This document shows positions 16,956 through 26,231 of a stretch of 41,364 bases of DNA, one piece after another. Below the pieces are notes generated by a model that was given only the letters and a program-made list of their open reading frames with translations, had not been told where the DNA came from and made no database searches. The position numbers and the translations under genes were made by a program. Every line of letters begins with the position of its first letter. Position 1 is the stretch's first letter. Source of the DNA: Bacteroidia bacterium. GTDB lineage: Bacteria; Bacteroidota; Bacteroidia; Cytophagales; Cyclobacteriaceae. The stretch spans positions 1 through 41,364 of the forward strand of contig JAUHYU010000041.1 of assembly GCA_030426345.1 (NCBI GenBank), written 5' to 3'.

Positions 16956-18104
16956 ATGATTGCGCAATCCATTAAAAATAAGTTCGTTTCCTTTTTCCAA
17001 AATGACCCTAGGATCATTCGCTCACCGGGGCGCATCAACATGATTGGGGAGCATACTGACTATAACGAGGGCTTTGTGATGCCCGCCGCGATTGATAAAG
17101 AAATCGTATGTGCTATAAATAGAAACAAAACCAATTCGTGCACGCTTATTGCCAGCGACCTTGATGAAACCCACAGGTTTGACCTTGACAACCTTCAGAA
17201 ATCTGATAAAGGATGGCCAAACTACATCCTCGGGGTTGTCGAACAATTTCAGAAAAAAGGGCTCGAAATCCATGGATTTGATTGCGTTTTCGGTGGTGAT
17301 ATTCCTCTTGGGGCTGGGCTATCCTCCTCTGCTGCGGTCGAGTGTGCCATTGCCTTTGCTCTAAATGAATTGTACGGACACAACTTGTCGAAGATAGAGT
17401 TGGTAAAGTTGTCCCAAGCTGCGGAAAATCAATTTGTTGGTGTAAACTGTGGTATCATGGATCAATTTGCTAGCATGCATGGCAAGGCAGATCAGATATT
17501 CCGACTGGATTGTAAAACACTGGAATTTGAATATTTCAACTTCATTTTGGAGGATTACCGCCTCGTGTTGTGCGATACTCAGGTAAAGCATTCGCTGGCC
17601 TCGTCAGAATACAACACACGAAGGCAAGAATGTGAGGCAGGTGTGACCATTTTACAAAAGCACTACCCTGAGATACATTCTCTGAGAGAGGTCAATATTA
17701 ATCAGTTAAAATCCCATGAAAATGAGTTTGACCCCGTCACGTTCAAACGGTGTAAATATGTGGTTGAAGAAATCGCTCGGGTGCTCGATTGCTGCGAATT
17801 GCTTAAGAAAGGAGACCTTGTCAGCTTTGGTCAAAATATGTTCAAAACCCATGAAGGATTGAGCAAGGATTATGAAGTGAGTTGCAAAGAATTGGATTTT
17901 TTGAAAGACCAAGCTGTGGCATCAGGCTTGGTGGTCGGTGCCAGAATGATGGGAGGTGGATTCGGTGGATGCACCCTAAATATGGTCAAAATCCATGAAG
18001 TGGATAATTTTATCCAAAGTATGACAAAAGCTTTCAAAGCTAAACTTGGCTTGGATCTAAAAACATATTTGGTAAATATTGTAAACGGCACGAGCAAACT
18101 TTAA
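16956..18104 (+). CDS. galK: galactokinase
   Basis: Phosphorylates galactose at C1 with ATP, first committed step of the Leloir pathway, in the cytoplasm. It is a GHMP kinase with all three motifs: [19 protein letters not shown] (residues 22-40), [14 protein letters not shown] (113-126), and [17 protein letters not shown] near the C terminus. The segment [12 protein letters not shown] contains the catalytic Asp. I chose the ATG at 16956 ([10 protein letters not shown], 382 residues) over a TTG at 16932; it gives the usual length. galT follows after 5 bases, so the two are co-transcribed. No epimerase or transporter is in the window. Confidence 0.96.
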   Translation: MIAQSIKNKFVSFFQNDPRIIRSPGRINMIGEHTDYNEGFVMPAAIDKEIVCAINRNKTNSCTLIASDLDETHRFDLDNLQKSDKGWPNYILGVVEQFQKKGLEIHGFDCVFGGDIPLGAGLSSSAAVECAIAFALNELYGHNLSKIELVKLSQAAENQFVGVNCGIMDQFASMHGKADQIFRLDCKTLEFEYFNFILEDYRLVLCDTQVKHSLASSEYNTRRQECEAGVTILQKHYPEIHSLREVNINQLKSHENEFDPVTFKRCKYVVEEIARVLDCCELLKKGDLVSFGQNMFKTHEGLSKDYEVSCKELDFLKDQAVASGLVVGARMMGGGFGGCTLNMVKIHEVDNFIQSMTKAFKAKLGLDLKTYLVNIVNGTSKL

Positions 18105-18109
18105 GCAAT

Positions 18110-19156
18110 ATGGAATCATTTGACTTGACCGAGCACCCACACAGAAGATACAATCCACTCAATGATACATGGGTATTGGTATCGCCGCACCGCTCGAAGC
18201 GGCCTTGGCAGGGTCAAGTAGAAAAAAATACTCCAGATAATCGTCCTCAGCACGATCCGGAATGCTATCTATGCCCAGGCAATACACGCGCTAGTGGAGA
18301 CGTGAACACAGATTATAAGGGTACTTATGCTTTTACGAATGATTTTTCGGCATTATTGGCAGATGTGCCGGAAGGCAATTTTGAAAATGGAGATATTTTT
18401 AAGGCAGAATCTCAAAGTGGGATTTGCAAAGTAATTTGCTTTTCCCCAAGGCATGACCTGACCATTCCAGAAATGGAAACCGAAGATATCTGGAGAGTAG
18501 TGGATCTTTGGGTGGAAGAATATAAATCGCTGGGCAGCAAAGATTTTATCCGGTATGTTCAGATTTTTGAAAATAAAGGTGCCATCATGGGATGTAGCAA
18601 CCCTCACCCCCACGGGCAAATATGGTCGCAAAGTCATGTGCCGCAAGAGCCGGCACGCAAGACAGCAAGCCAACAAAAGTACTTTGAAAACCATGGGAAA
18701 AGCATGCTTTCTGACTATCTGGAAATCGAGCTAAGGGAAAAAACTAGGATAGTGGTTGAAAATGACCACTTTGTGGCCTTGGTGCCATTTTGGGCAGTTT
18801 GGCCTTTTGAAACCATGATCGTTAGCAAGCGGCATGTCCAAAATATTTCACAATTAACTGAAACTGAAAAGAATGCCTTCGCAGATATTTACAAAAAGCT
18901 GACGATTCGATATGACAACCTTTTCGAGGTTTCGTTTCCTTATTCTGCAGGAATACACCAAAGCCCGACAGATGGTTTACCGCACGAAAGCTGGCATTTG
19001 CACATGTCATTTTACCCACCATTGTTGCGCTCCGCTACAGTGAAAAAATTTATGGTTGGGTACGAAATGCTGGCAGAACCCCAACGTGATATCACACCTG
19101 AATATAGTGCGCAACGACTGAGGGAAGTGAGCGAGGTGCACTATAAAAAGTGGTGA
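18110..19156 (+). CDS. galT: galactose-1-phosphate uridylyltransferase
   Basis: Transfers UMP from UDP-glucose to galactose-1-phosphate, second Leloir step. The 348-residue length is standard. The active site motif NPHPHGQIW has the nucleophilic His168 (HPH), and the zinc-site residues are visible as CYLCPG (C52, C55) and [10 protein letters not shown] (H115). The second HIT-like half includes [20 protein letters not shown] and the C-terminal [16 protein letters not shown]. It lies 5 bases after galK. No strong plus-strand terminator follows within 100 bases. Confidence 0.96.
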   Translation: MESFDLTEHPHRRYNPLNDTWVLVSPHRSKRPWQGQVEKNTPDNRPQHDPECYLCPGNTRASGDVNTDYKGTYAFTNDFSALLADVPEGNFENGDIFKAESQSGICKVICFSPRHDLTIPEMETEDIWRVVDLWVEEYKSLGSKDFIRYVQIFENKGAIMGCSNPHPHGQIWSQSHVPQEPARKTASQQKYFENHGKSMLSDYLEIELREKTRIVVENDHFVALVPFWAVWPFETMIVSKRHVQNISQLTETEKNAFADIYKKLTIRYDNLFEVSFPYSAGIHQSPTDGLPHESWHLHMSFYPPLLRSATVKKFMVGYEMLAEPQRDITPEYSAQRLREVSEVHYKKW

Positions 19157-19261
19157 AATGTTTCAATCAAATCTTGTTATTCAGGTACTCTCCACAAATA
19201 TCTGAAGCTCCAAATTACCTCATACATCCTAAAACAAAGATCTAGATAGCCATTTACGTTA

Positions 19262-19301
19262 CCAAAATGAAAGGCCGCCACTTGTGTCAAGTGACGACCT
19301 T
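19262..19301 (-). terminator. terminator downstream of the dsbD-like gene
   Basis: Fourteen-pair stem, AAGGTCGTCACTTG / CAAGTGGCGGCCTT on the minus strand, with a three-base loop. It is complete only in the minus-strand RNA, where two mismatched positions become G-U pairs; a T-rich tail (TTTCATTTT) follows. It lies about 130 bases after the stop. Confidence 0.75.
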
Positions 19302-19433
19302 ATAGAAATGGGTACACATTAATACAAAAGTCGGCAATTGCTACATTATAGTTTTTGTTGCCGAGCAATTTGGTCAAATTCTGATTATTTCTCGGATGTA
19401 TTTTCAAGTTGTTGATTTTATATCGTATTAAGT

Positions 19434-20780
19434 TTATTCTGAAAGGAACATGGCAATTTCCTCTGTTTTTTGATAATCATTTGTTTTATAAAGCATATTG
19501 CCATCTGTGTCGGTAATCACAAAAAAGGGTAGCCCAACTTTCAGTTCAGGAAAACGGGAGTCTTCTTTATAGTTTTCAAACTCCTCTGAAGTATCATAGA
19601 TTTTGTACAGTACTGCACTCTGAAGTGCCTCATTAAGTTCTGGGTCTTCTTGAGTTAGCTTTTGAAAAGATTTGCAGTTGGTACACCAGTTACCATGAAA
19701 ATCTAGAAATACCAGTTTGCCCTGTTTTTTGGCAGCATCGTAGGCCGCTTCTTTATCAGTGTACCAAGTTAGATTGCCTTTTTGTTCTACAGAATTACCT
19801 ACTGTAGAAGCAATAGAAGACTGCGTAGCGCTAGGCTGTGGTGCAAACGATCTGAATAAAATCAATGCCCCCACAACCGCTGCCAATGTAAAAAGGGCAT
19901 TTCGCATTTTTTGATGTGGGAATAAGTCATCTTTTTGAAGGTGATACATAGCCAAAACCAAAATGAATGCCCCGGCAGCAGTGGCAAAAACCGTTGACTC
20001 CTGAAAGCCATATCCTAGCAATCCTTTTTCAAGGTAACCATAAGAGAAATAAATGATTAATGCGGCGAATGCATACTGCACGTATTTCATCCATTTTCCT
20101 GCTTTTGGAAGCTTTGCACCCAAAACACCTAATAACAAAAATGGAGCGCCAACTCCAACCCCAAAAACAAACAGTTTTAATGATGCACTAAAAACCGAGG
20201 CTAAACTTATGGATGTGGTGTTTGAAGCAATCCCGATGAGAATACTAACTACCACTGGGCCCACGCAGGCAGATGAAAGTAAGCCAGCACTGAGTCCCAT
20301 CAGGAATGTACCCAAAGCACCTTTTTGCCTAGTATCACCACTGGAACCAGAGAAAAAAGAAATATTCAATAGTTCCGCCGATGATAACCCGAGGAGGACT
20401 AATACAATAGCTATAAGCAAGTTCGTGAATGGGTAGCGTAATACTTCATTGAATGCTCCTCCGGTAGTACCTGCAATAATCCCAAAACATAAATACATGG
20501 TCACAATCCCGAGGAAATATACCATCGGGTGGAGTGCCTTTTTAGTTGCATCACCTCTAGTTTTCAGAATGTTGACCGTAATAGGATAAAGCGGATACAC
20601 GCAAGGCAGTAAACTTGCTGCCAAGCCACCCACCAATAGAAAAAAATAAGAAAAGGTCGAACTGTTATCAGTAGATAATTGCTGGCCAACCCAATTATTC
20701 ATTTCCGACACGAAAGAGGCGGCAGAAGTGGGAGTAGAGCCTACCAGTGCCATCAAAAGTGTTAAAATTGATCTCTTCAT
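19434..20780 (-). CDS. DsbD-like thiol:disulfide interchange protein (CcdA + thioredoxin)
   Basis: Carries reducing power from the cytoplasm across the inner membrane. The 448-residue protein has a signal or first helix (residues 1-20), then a CcdA/DsbD-beta-like membrane domain of about eight helices with the paired redox cysteines in SLLPCVYPLYP (C60) and SSACVGPVV (C172), and a C-terminal periplasmic thioredoxin-like domain with active site WCTNC (C366, C369) within FLDFHGNWCTNCK. The N-terminal alpha domain of E. coli DsbD is missing, as is usual for shorter forms. The start lies 9 bases after the phosphatase-fold lipoprotein, so the two should be co-transcribed and the lipoprotein may be a partner or client. 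Confidence 0.9.
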   Translation of the reverse strand: MKRSILTLLMALVGSTPTSAASFVSEMNNWVGQQLSTDNSSTFSYFFLLVGGLAASLLPCVYPLYPITVNILKTRGDATKKALHPMVYFLGIVTMYLCFGIIAGTTGGAFNEVLRYPFTNLLIAIVLVLLGLSSAELLNISFFSGSSGDTRQKGALGTFLMGLSAGLLSSACVGPVVVSILIGIASNTTSISLASVFSASLKLFVFGVGVGAPFLLLGVLGAKLPKAGKWMKYVQYAFAALIIYFSYGYLEKGLLGYGFQESTVFATAAGAFILVLAMYHLQKDDLFPHQKMRNALFTLAAVVGALILFRSFAPQPSATQSSIASTVGNSVEQKGNLTWYTDKEAAYDAAKKQGKLVFLDFHGNWCTNCKSFQKLTQEDPELNEALQSAVLYKIYDTSEEFENYKEDSRFPELKVGLPFFVITDTDGNMLYKTNDYQKTEEIAMFLSE

Positions 20781-20789
20781 ATGTTTGGA

Positions 20790-21563
20790 TTATCCCTTTA
20801 CTTGTGAAAACAAGTAAAATTCTTCGGTGGCGATCTGTTTGCATCGCTCATCATAGGTTGCGACTTCTTCAGGTGTATTGTCAGCAACTTTTGGGTCTAC
20901 ATACGGAATAGCAATTCGCATGGAGGCACCTTCCACGGTTGGACAGTTTTTGTCCGCATGGGAACAGGTCATTACTGCTACAAAGTTTTCACTTGGATTG
21001 GTTTTATGCGTGTATTTTTTTGAAAAAGCCTCAACAGAAGGTTTGTTGTCAGCATAGGTAACTGTATAGATTGGATTCTCACCTTTAGTTTTTGGTTCAA
21101 TCTTAAACCCTGCACGGTTTAAACAAGCTACCGAACGCGGATTAAATGCCGAAGACTCTGTACCTCCTGAATAAGTAGACACACCTTCAATACCATAATA
21201 ATCCGCAGCCACCATACCCCACAACTGTGACATGTGGCTTCTTCGGGAGTTGTGCGTACATATATAAGTAATCTTTGCTTCTTCCCCCCCATTTGCTTTA
21301 GACTTGATGAACAAGGCCAGTTTTTTCAATTGCTTTTTGCGCTCCTTATCAATGCTGTCAAAACCCATCACCACTTCTTCGATATAGCTGTTGATTTCAG
21401 GATTAAATTTTTTCTCGTTTTCTATGGTTGTTGAAGCTTCCTGTGCTGGTGCATTACCCTGTGATAGCTTCTGGTTTTCAGAAGATGTCTCTGTCTTTTC
21501 TGCTTTCTGATTACAGGAAAAGGTGACTGTGGCAATGATTAAAATAAGTGCAATTCGTTTCAT
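20790..21563 (-). CDS. exported lipoprotein with LMW phosphatase/arsenate reductase fold
   Basis: A 257-residue protein. It starts with a lipoprotein signal (MKRIALILIIATVTFSC, Cys17), a 35-residue Ser/Thr/Glu-rich linker, then a domain with the low-molecular-weight tyrosine phosphatase/ArsC signature CTHNSRRS (C102, R108; CX5RS intact) and the downstream segments YSGGTESSAFNPRSVACL and AVMTCSHADKNCPTV. Cytoplasmic proteins with the same THNSRRSH motif are common in Bacteroidota beside arsenic genes; here the domain appears to be sent across the inner membrane. The gene sits between arsR and the dsbD-like gene. Arsenate reduction, phosphatase activity or metal/thiol sensing are all possible. 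Confidence 0.8.
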   Translation of the reverse strand: MKRIALILIIATVTFSCNQKAEKTETSSENQKLSQGNAPAQEASTTIENEKKFNPEINSYIEEVVMGFDSIDKERKKQLKKLALFIKSKANGGEEAKITYICTHNSRRSHMSQLWGMVAADYYGIEGVSTYSGGTESSAFNPRSVACLNRAGFKIEPKTKGENPIYTVTYADNKPSVEAFSKKYTHKTNPSENFVAVMTCSHADKNCPTVEGASMRIAIPYVDPKVADNTPEEVATYDERCKQIATEEFYLFSQVKG

Positions 21564-21702
21564 TTTGTCTTTTATTATTGGTTAAACTGTGATTTGTTCT
21601 TCTGTACTCATTAAATACTTTTTGCTTTGTCTTGTTCGCCTATTTTGGCATATTGATCTTTCTCCACATTCTTTAGTTCTTGTCTGTAATCATGACCTTA
21701 TG

Positions 21703-21720
21703 TTATTGCAATATCACGAT
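21703..21720. promoter_or_regulatory. candidate ArsR operator, copy 1
   Basis: TTATTGCAATATCACGAT, an imperfect dyad (half-sites ATTGCAAT and ATCACGAT). It recurs with three changes just before arsR. It lies between arsR and the phosphatase-fold lipoprotein gene, about 140 bases before the latter's start. Confidence 0.55.
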
Positions 21721-21739
21721 ACAATTAATCAAATTTTTT

Positions 21740-22075
21740 TCAACAGCAATCTCCCGGCGAAGGAGACTCATACTGGTTGAAAATTTCATTAAATTGACCT
21801 TTGATTTCGGCCCAACGTATCGGGTTGATACAGTAATTAATACGAGAGCCATCTATGGTTCCTTGAATGATTCCAATTTCTTTCAATTCTCTTAGGTGTT
21901 GGCTAATTGTGGCCTGCGCAAGTCCAAGTTCTTGCACCAAATCGCCATTGATGCAGGTATTTGTTTTCAGAAGATACTGAATGATTGCTACACGGGCAGG
22001 GTGGGCAAATGCCTTCGCCGCTATAGCTATTTCATTCTGTATATCTGAAAAAAGGTCAGTTTTAGTTACTCCCAT
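21740..22075 (-). CDS. ArsR family transcriptional regulator
   Basis: A 111-residue winged-helix repressor. The fold is read from FAHPARVAIIQYLLKTNTC, then DLVQELGLAQATISQHLREL (recognition helix) and GIIQGTIDGSRINYCINP (wing). The usual arsenic-sensing ELCVCDL motif is not present: the matching place is TCINGDLV with a single Cys41; other cysteines are C82 and a C-terminal pair GDCC (110-111). It may therefore sense a different thiophilic ligand or use the tail cysteines. Such proteins usually repress their own operon; the two matching operator-like sites support this. It is the first gene of the minus-strand group. Confidence 0.88.
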   Translation of the reverse strand: MGVTKTDLFSDIQNEIAIAAKAFAHPARVAIIQYLLKTNTCINGDLVQELGLAQATISQHLRELKEIGIIQGTIDGSRINYCINPIRWAEIKGQFNEIFNQYESPSPGDCC

Positions 22076-22077
22076 CT

Positions 22078-22095
22078 TTATTGCAATGTTACGAT
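22078..22095. promoter_or_regulatory. candidate ArsR operator, copy 2
   Basis: TTATTGCAATGTTACGAT, identical to copy 1 at 15 of 18 positions and in the same orientation. It starts 3 bases upstream of the arsR start codon, so bound repressor would cover the start of the transcript or the start codon. Confidence 0.55.
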
Positions 22096-22636
22096 GTATT
22101 TTCGAGAAAAAAAATTTAGAAATTATCAGTTCAACTTGTTTAAGTTCATAAACCTGAAGCCTAACCCGCTTATAAAAAATATTGGGTCGTTCAAATTATG
22201 TTCTTGTAAGCCCATGATAACTTGTTTAAGAACCAAAATCTTGAATTAAGCGTTTCACCTACTATCAGCTATATACTACCTAAGCCTACAATCGAGGAAA
22301 TTATTTGATTTAACCAAAGGAACCTCAATGAGGAATAAGGCTATTTTATACGCGAGGGTTTAATTCTGGTAGCACTGACGATCCCACTCTCCTTTTCTAC
22401 CATAAATATGTACAACACTATTTATTCTTTGATCATTATATAATCATTTCTCGCCAAGGCAAAGACTATAACAAATCAATCTGCAAATTTGTCTAGTCAT
22501 GGATTTTCGATGGTTTTTTATTGCCTTCTTGGGAGTTGGGTATAAAGCAGCTGTATGTAATCCAATACTAGCTTGTATTAATCACTGAAAAAGGGAATAG
22601 TGCACACAACCCATTTTAAATTAAAAAAATGTCAAT
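22096..22636. other. 540-base stretch without a confident gene
   Basis: AT-rich stretch between the arsR operator and the tRNA-Asn terminator. It holds a 12-base direct repeat AACTTGTTTAAG at 22133-22144 and 22219-22230, the possible recombinase start at 22328, and a 29-codon frame at 22500 with no recognisable product. Nothing else was supported. Confidence 0.4.
22328..22363 (+). pseudogene. possible remnant of a serine recombinase start
   Basis: An ATG preceded by AAAGGA opens an 11-codon frame, MRNKAILYARV, then TAA. This closely resembles the first residues of serine site-specific recombinases (typically KAILYARVSTDEQ). Ten bases later another frame reads Ser-Thr-Asp, as if a short insertion broke the reading frame, but no further recombinase sequence is seen. 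The match is short and may be chance. Confidence 0.25.
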
Positions 22637-22673
22637 AAAAAAGCACTTACAAGTTTTATCTCGTAAGTGCTTT
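22637..22673 (-). terminator. terminator after tRNA-Asn
   Basis: Perfect eleven-pair stem AAAGCACTTAC / GTAAGTGCTTT with a 12-base loop, followed on the minus strand by a T run. It begins 10 bases after the tRNA 3' end. Confidence 0.85.
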
Positions 22674-22682
22674 ATAAGCAAG

Positions 22683-22756
22683 CTCCTCCTCTTGGGCTCG
22701 AACCAAGGACCTATTGATTAACAGTCAACCGCTCTAACCAACTGAGCTAAGGAGGA
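22683..22756 (-). tRNA. tRNA-Asn (anticodon GTT)
   Basis: Read on the minus strand, the 74-base gene has acceptor stem TCCTCCT / AGGAGGA, D-arm AGCTCAGTTGGTTAGAGC, anticodon loop CTGTTAA (anticodon GTT), T-arm CTTGG-TTCGAGC-CCAAG and discriminator G, as expected for tRNA-Asn. CCA is not encoded. A promoter lies upstream and a terminator downstream, so it is transcribed alone. Confidence 0.97.
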
Positions 22757-22781
22757 ATGTTCCGTGCTTTAAAACGGAATG

Positions 22782-22812
22782 CAATATTAGTTGGTTGATT
22801 TTAATTGTGCAA
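22782..22812 (-). promoter_or_regulatory. promoter of tRNA-Asn
   Basis: On the minus strand: TTG (22812-22810), 20 bases, then TAATATTG (22789-22782), one mismatch from TAnnTTTG. The predicted start is about 20 bases before the tRNA, inside a TTCCGT / ACGGAA hairpin at 22760-22779. Confidence 0.5.
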
Positions 22813-22872
22813 TAGATTTTCCTAAATTTTTATTTTTACTGAACTAGAAAGTGATTATTTTCCATGCTTACC

Positions 22873-22904
22873 TTGGTAAAAAACAATATTAAATCTTAGC
22901 TTTG
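22873..22904 (+). promoter_or_regulatory. promoter of atpD-atpC
   Basis: TTG at 22873-22875, 21 bases, then TAGCTTTG at 22897-22904, a full match to the Bacteroidota -33/-7 pattern. Transcription would start near 22911, leaving a leader of about 32 bases before the ATG. Confidence 0.6.
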
Positions 22905-22921
22905 CACTCGTTTTTAAATAG

Positions 22922-24448
<1,527 letters not shown>

Positions 24449-24463
24449 TCAACCCGCAATAAT

Positions 24464-24712
24464 ATGCAACTAGAAATAATAACCCCTGATAAAACCGTTT
24501 TTGAAGGAGAAGTGGAATCTGCCACTTTTCCGGGAAGCAAAGGAACTTTTCAGGTATTGAAAAATCATGCGGCAATTATCAGCTCGCTCGATAAGGGAAA
24601 GGTTGTGTACGTCAGCAATAAGAAAAAGTATGAAATTACCGTGAATGGGGGGATTGTAGAGGTTGTTAAAAACAAAATTGTGCTTCTTGCAGAAAAAATT
24701 ATTGAAGCTTAG
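24464..24712 (+). CDS. atpC: F1F0 ATP synthase subunit epsilon (short form)
   Basis: 82 residues: MQLEIITPDKTVFEGEVESA, then ATFPGSKGTFQVLKNHAAII and GGIVEVVKNKIVLLAEKII. This is the N-terminal beta-sandwich of epsilon that binds gamma and the c-ring. The C-terminal helical hairpin, which in E. coli and Bacillus can inhibit ATP hydrolysis, is absent; short forms like this are usual in Bacteroidota. It lies 15 bases after atpD and is followed by a terminator. Confidence 0.95.
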   Translation: MQLEIITPDKTVFEGEVESATFPGSKGTFQVLKNHAAIISSLDKGKVVYVSNKKKYEITVNGGIVEVVKNKIVLLAEKIIEA

Positions 24713-24736
24713 CAGATAGAGCTTATACATTTTGTA

Positions 24737-24771
24737 AAAAGCTGTCTAAATCAAAGTTGGGCGGCTTTTTT
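24737..24771 (+). terminator. terminator of atpD-atpC
   Basis: Stem AAAAGCTGTCTAA / TTGGGCGGCTTTT with three G-U pairs and a seven-base loop, then T residues. The wobble pairs form only in the plus-strand RNA, so it mainly serves atpC and not the convergent recO. Confidence 0.8.
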
Positions 24772-24784
24772 CATTTAGTTGGAG

Positions 24785-25465
24785 CTAGCCCAACACTTCT
24801 TTCAATACCTGAACAGACCTTAACTCCCGAATCGAATCGTAGTGGAATCGATAGTAGTCAAGTATCAAAGTGAGTATCTCATTTCTTATAGCTTTCGATA
24901 ATTTTTGTGCTTGTCCATATTTGGATTGCAACATAAAATTCACCTGATCAGAAAAAATTCTATCAAATTTTTTCTGATGACCTACCTCCTCCATCATCAC
25001 GTTTGCAGATTCTGGTCTAATTCCCAAAAATCTGCTCAAGGACAGCAAAAATTGTAGATGGAAATTTTCATAGTCTTCTTCAATCTCATCAAAAAGCATG
25101 ATAGATCCATGGACAAATTCAAACAGCTGCTCATTTTCTTCCTCTTCTTTTAATACTTGGTACAGCAATTCTGTAAGGAACATTGCAATCGAAGATTTTC
25201 GGATATTATAGGGAATTGTTTGAAATGTAAAACTACATTTGATTTCACTGATCCGGTTAATCTCCTTTTTTCTGTTATTATATAACACCAAATCCAAGAG
25301 CGTCAATGGTTGAAACAACCCAATTTTTGTTTTTGCGGCACTGGATCGGACACTGTTCACGATGTACGACTGCATACCAAAATTCTCAGTGAATATTCTT
25401 ACAATGATCGAAGATTCCTTATATTTTATGTAGGAGATGACAATTCCTCTAGTTTTATAAAGCAT
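24785..25465 (-). CDS. recO: DNA repair protein RecO
   Basis: Mediator that helps load RecA onto single-stranded DNA in the RecFOR pathway. The 226-residue protein starts MLYKTRGIVISYIKYKESS, the typical N-terminal OB-fold start, with YGMQSYIV-like NFGMQSYIVNSVRSS after it, then a helical C-terminal domain (FLTELLYQVLKEEEENEQLF, FHLQFLLSLSRFLGIRP). The zinc-finger cysteines found in some RecO proteins are absent. I chose the ATG at 25465, 10 bases after the tdk stop; the frame is open further up but the extra residues do not resemble RecO. tdk-recO is probably one transcript. Confidence 0.9.
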   Translation of the reverse strand: MLYKTRGIVISYIKYKESSIIVRIFTENFGMQSYIVNSVRSSAAKTKIGLFQPLTLLDLVLYNNRKKEINRISEIKCSFTFQTIPYNIRKSSIAMFLTELLYQVLKEEEENEQLFEFVHGSIMLFDEIEEDYENFHLQFLLSLSRFLGIRPESANVMMEEVGHQKKFDRIFSDQVNFMLQSKYGQAQKLSKAIRNEILTLILDYYRFHYDSIRELRSVQVLKEVLG

Positions 25466-25475
25466 GGTTTTTACC

Positions 25476-26081
25476 CTATTTTTTGATTTGTTTTTCCATG
25501 CCCTTATAATAACACCTTCGACATCTTGCTTCATAGCTATCCTTTTCCCCTAGTACCACCCGTACATCCGAATCATATTTGCGATAAGTATAACTTGCGA
25601 TTGCACCACAACACACGCAGATGGCATGGGTTTTAGTTACAAATTCTGCCACAGCCATCAAGTCATTCATAGGAGCAAAAGGCCTTGCCAGATAATCCAT
25701 ATCCAACACCGCTACAATCACCCTTTTTCCCATGTTCGCCAGCCTTACAGAAACATCCACAATTTCAGGGTCAAAAAACTGAGCTTCATCAATTCCTATC
25801 AAGTCACAATCTGAAGCCAATAGCAAAATATCATTGGCAAATTGTACCGGTGTAGACCGAATTTCCCTTTTGTCATGTGACATGACCTTTGTCGCATGGT
25901 ATCGGGTATCTGTGGTTGGTTTAAATATTTCCACATGAAGATTAGCAATTTTAGCACGGTTTAGCCTGCGTATCAACTCTTCCGTTTTGCCTGAGAACAT
26001 AGATCCACAAACCACTTCTATCCATCCCATTTGTTTTTGGTCACTGCTTTGTTGGTTACTTAGGTTGGGTTCGATGAACAT
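25476..26081 (-). CDS. tdk: thymidine kinase
   Basis: Phosphorylates thymidine with ATP (pyrimidine salvage). The 201-residue type II enzyme has Walker A GSMFSGKT (26-33), EIFKPTTDTRY, the Walker B segment LIGIDEAQFF, and zinc-binding cysteines in AICVCCGAIA and EARCRRCYYKG. I chose the ATG at 26081 (MFIEPNLSNQ); MFIEP is the usual start in Bacteroidota, while the longer frame from 26129 adds 16 unlike residues. recO follows after 10 bases. Confidence 0.95.
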   Translation of the reverse strand: MFIEPNLSNQQSSDQKQMGWIEVVCGSMFSGKTEELIRRLNRAKIANLHVEIFKPTTDTRYHATKVMSHDKREIRSTPVQFANDILLLASDCDLIGIDEAQFFDPEIVDVSVRLANMGKRVIVAVLDMDYLARPFAPMNDLMAVAEFVTKTHAICVCCGAIASYTYRKYDSDVRVVLGEKDSYEARCRRCYYKGMEKQIKK

Positions 26082-26231
26082 TGTGCAACTATTTGGCGTT
26101 GCGTTAAAATTAGAAAGTTTCGAACACATAAATGGGAATGGTTTCAGTAAATTGTCTAAATATTTATCTTTGAATAAGCAAATAATTTTTGGTTAGGCTG
26201 TATTTTTAACATTTGAAAGTAATTTGGTTGT

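Noticed and set aside
20053-20436. 127-codon plus-strand frame inside the dsbD-like gene
   Set aside because: Antisense shadow of membrane helices; no start signal or recognisable product.
22500-22589. 29-codon hydrophobic frame near tRNA-Asn
   Set aside because: Too short, no start signal, no recognisable family.
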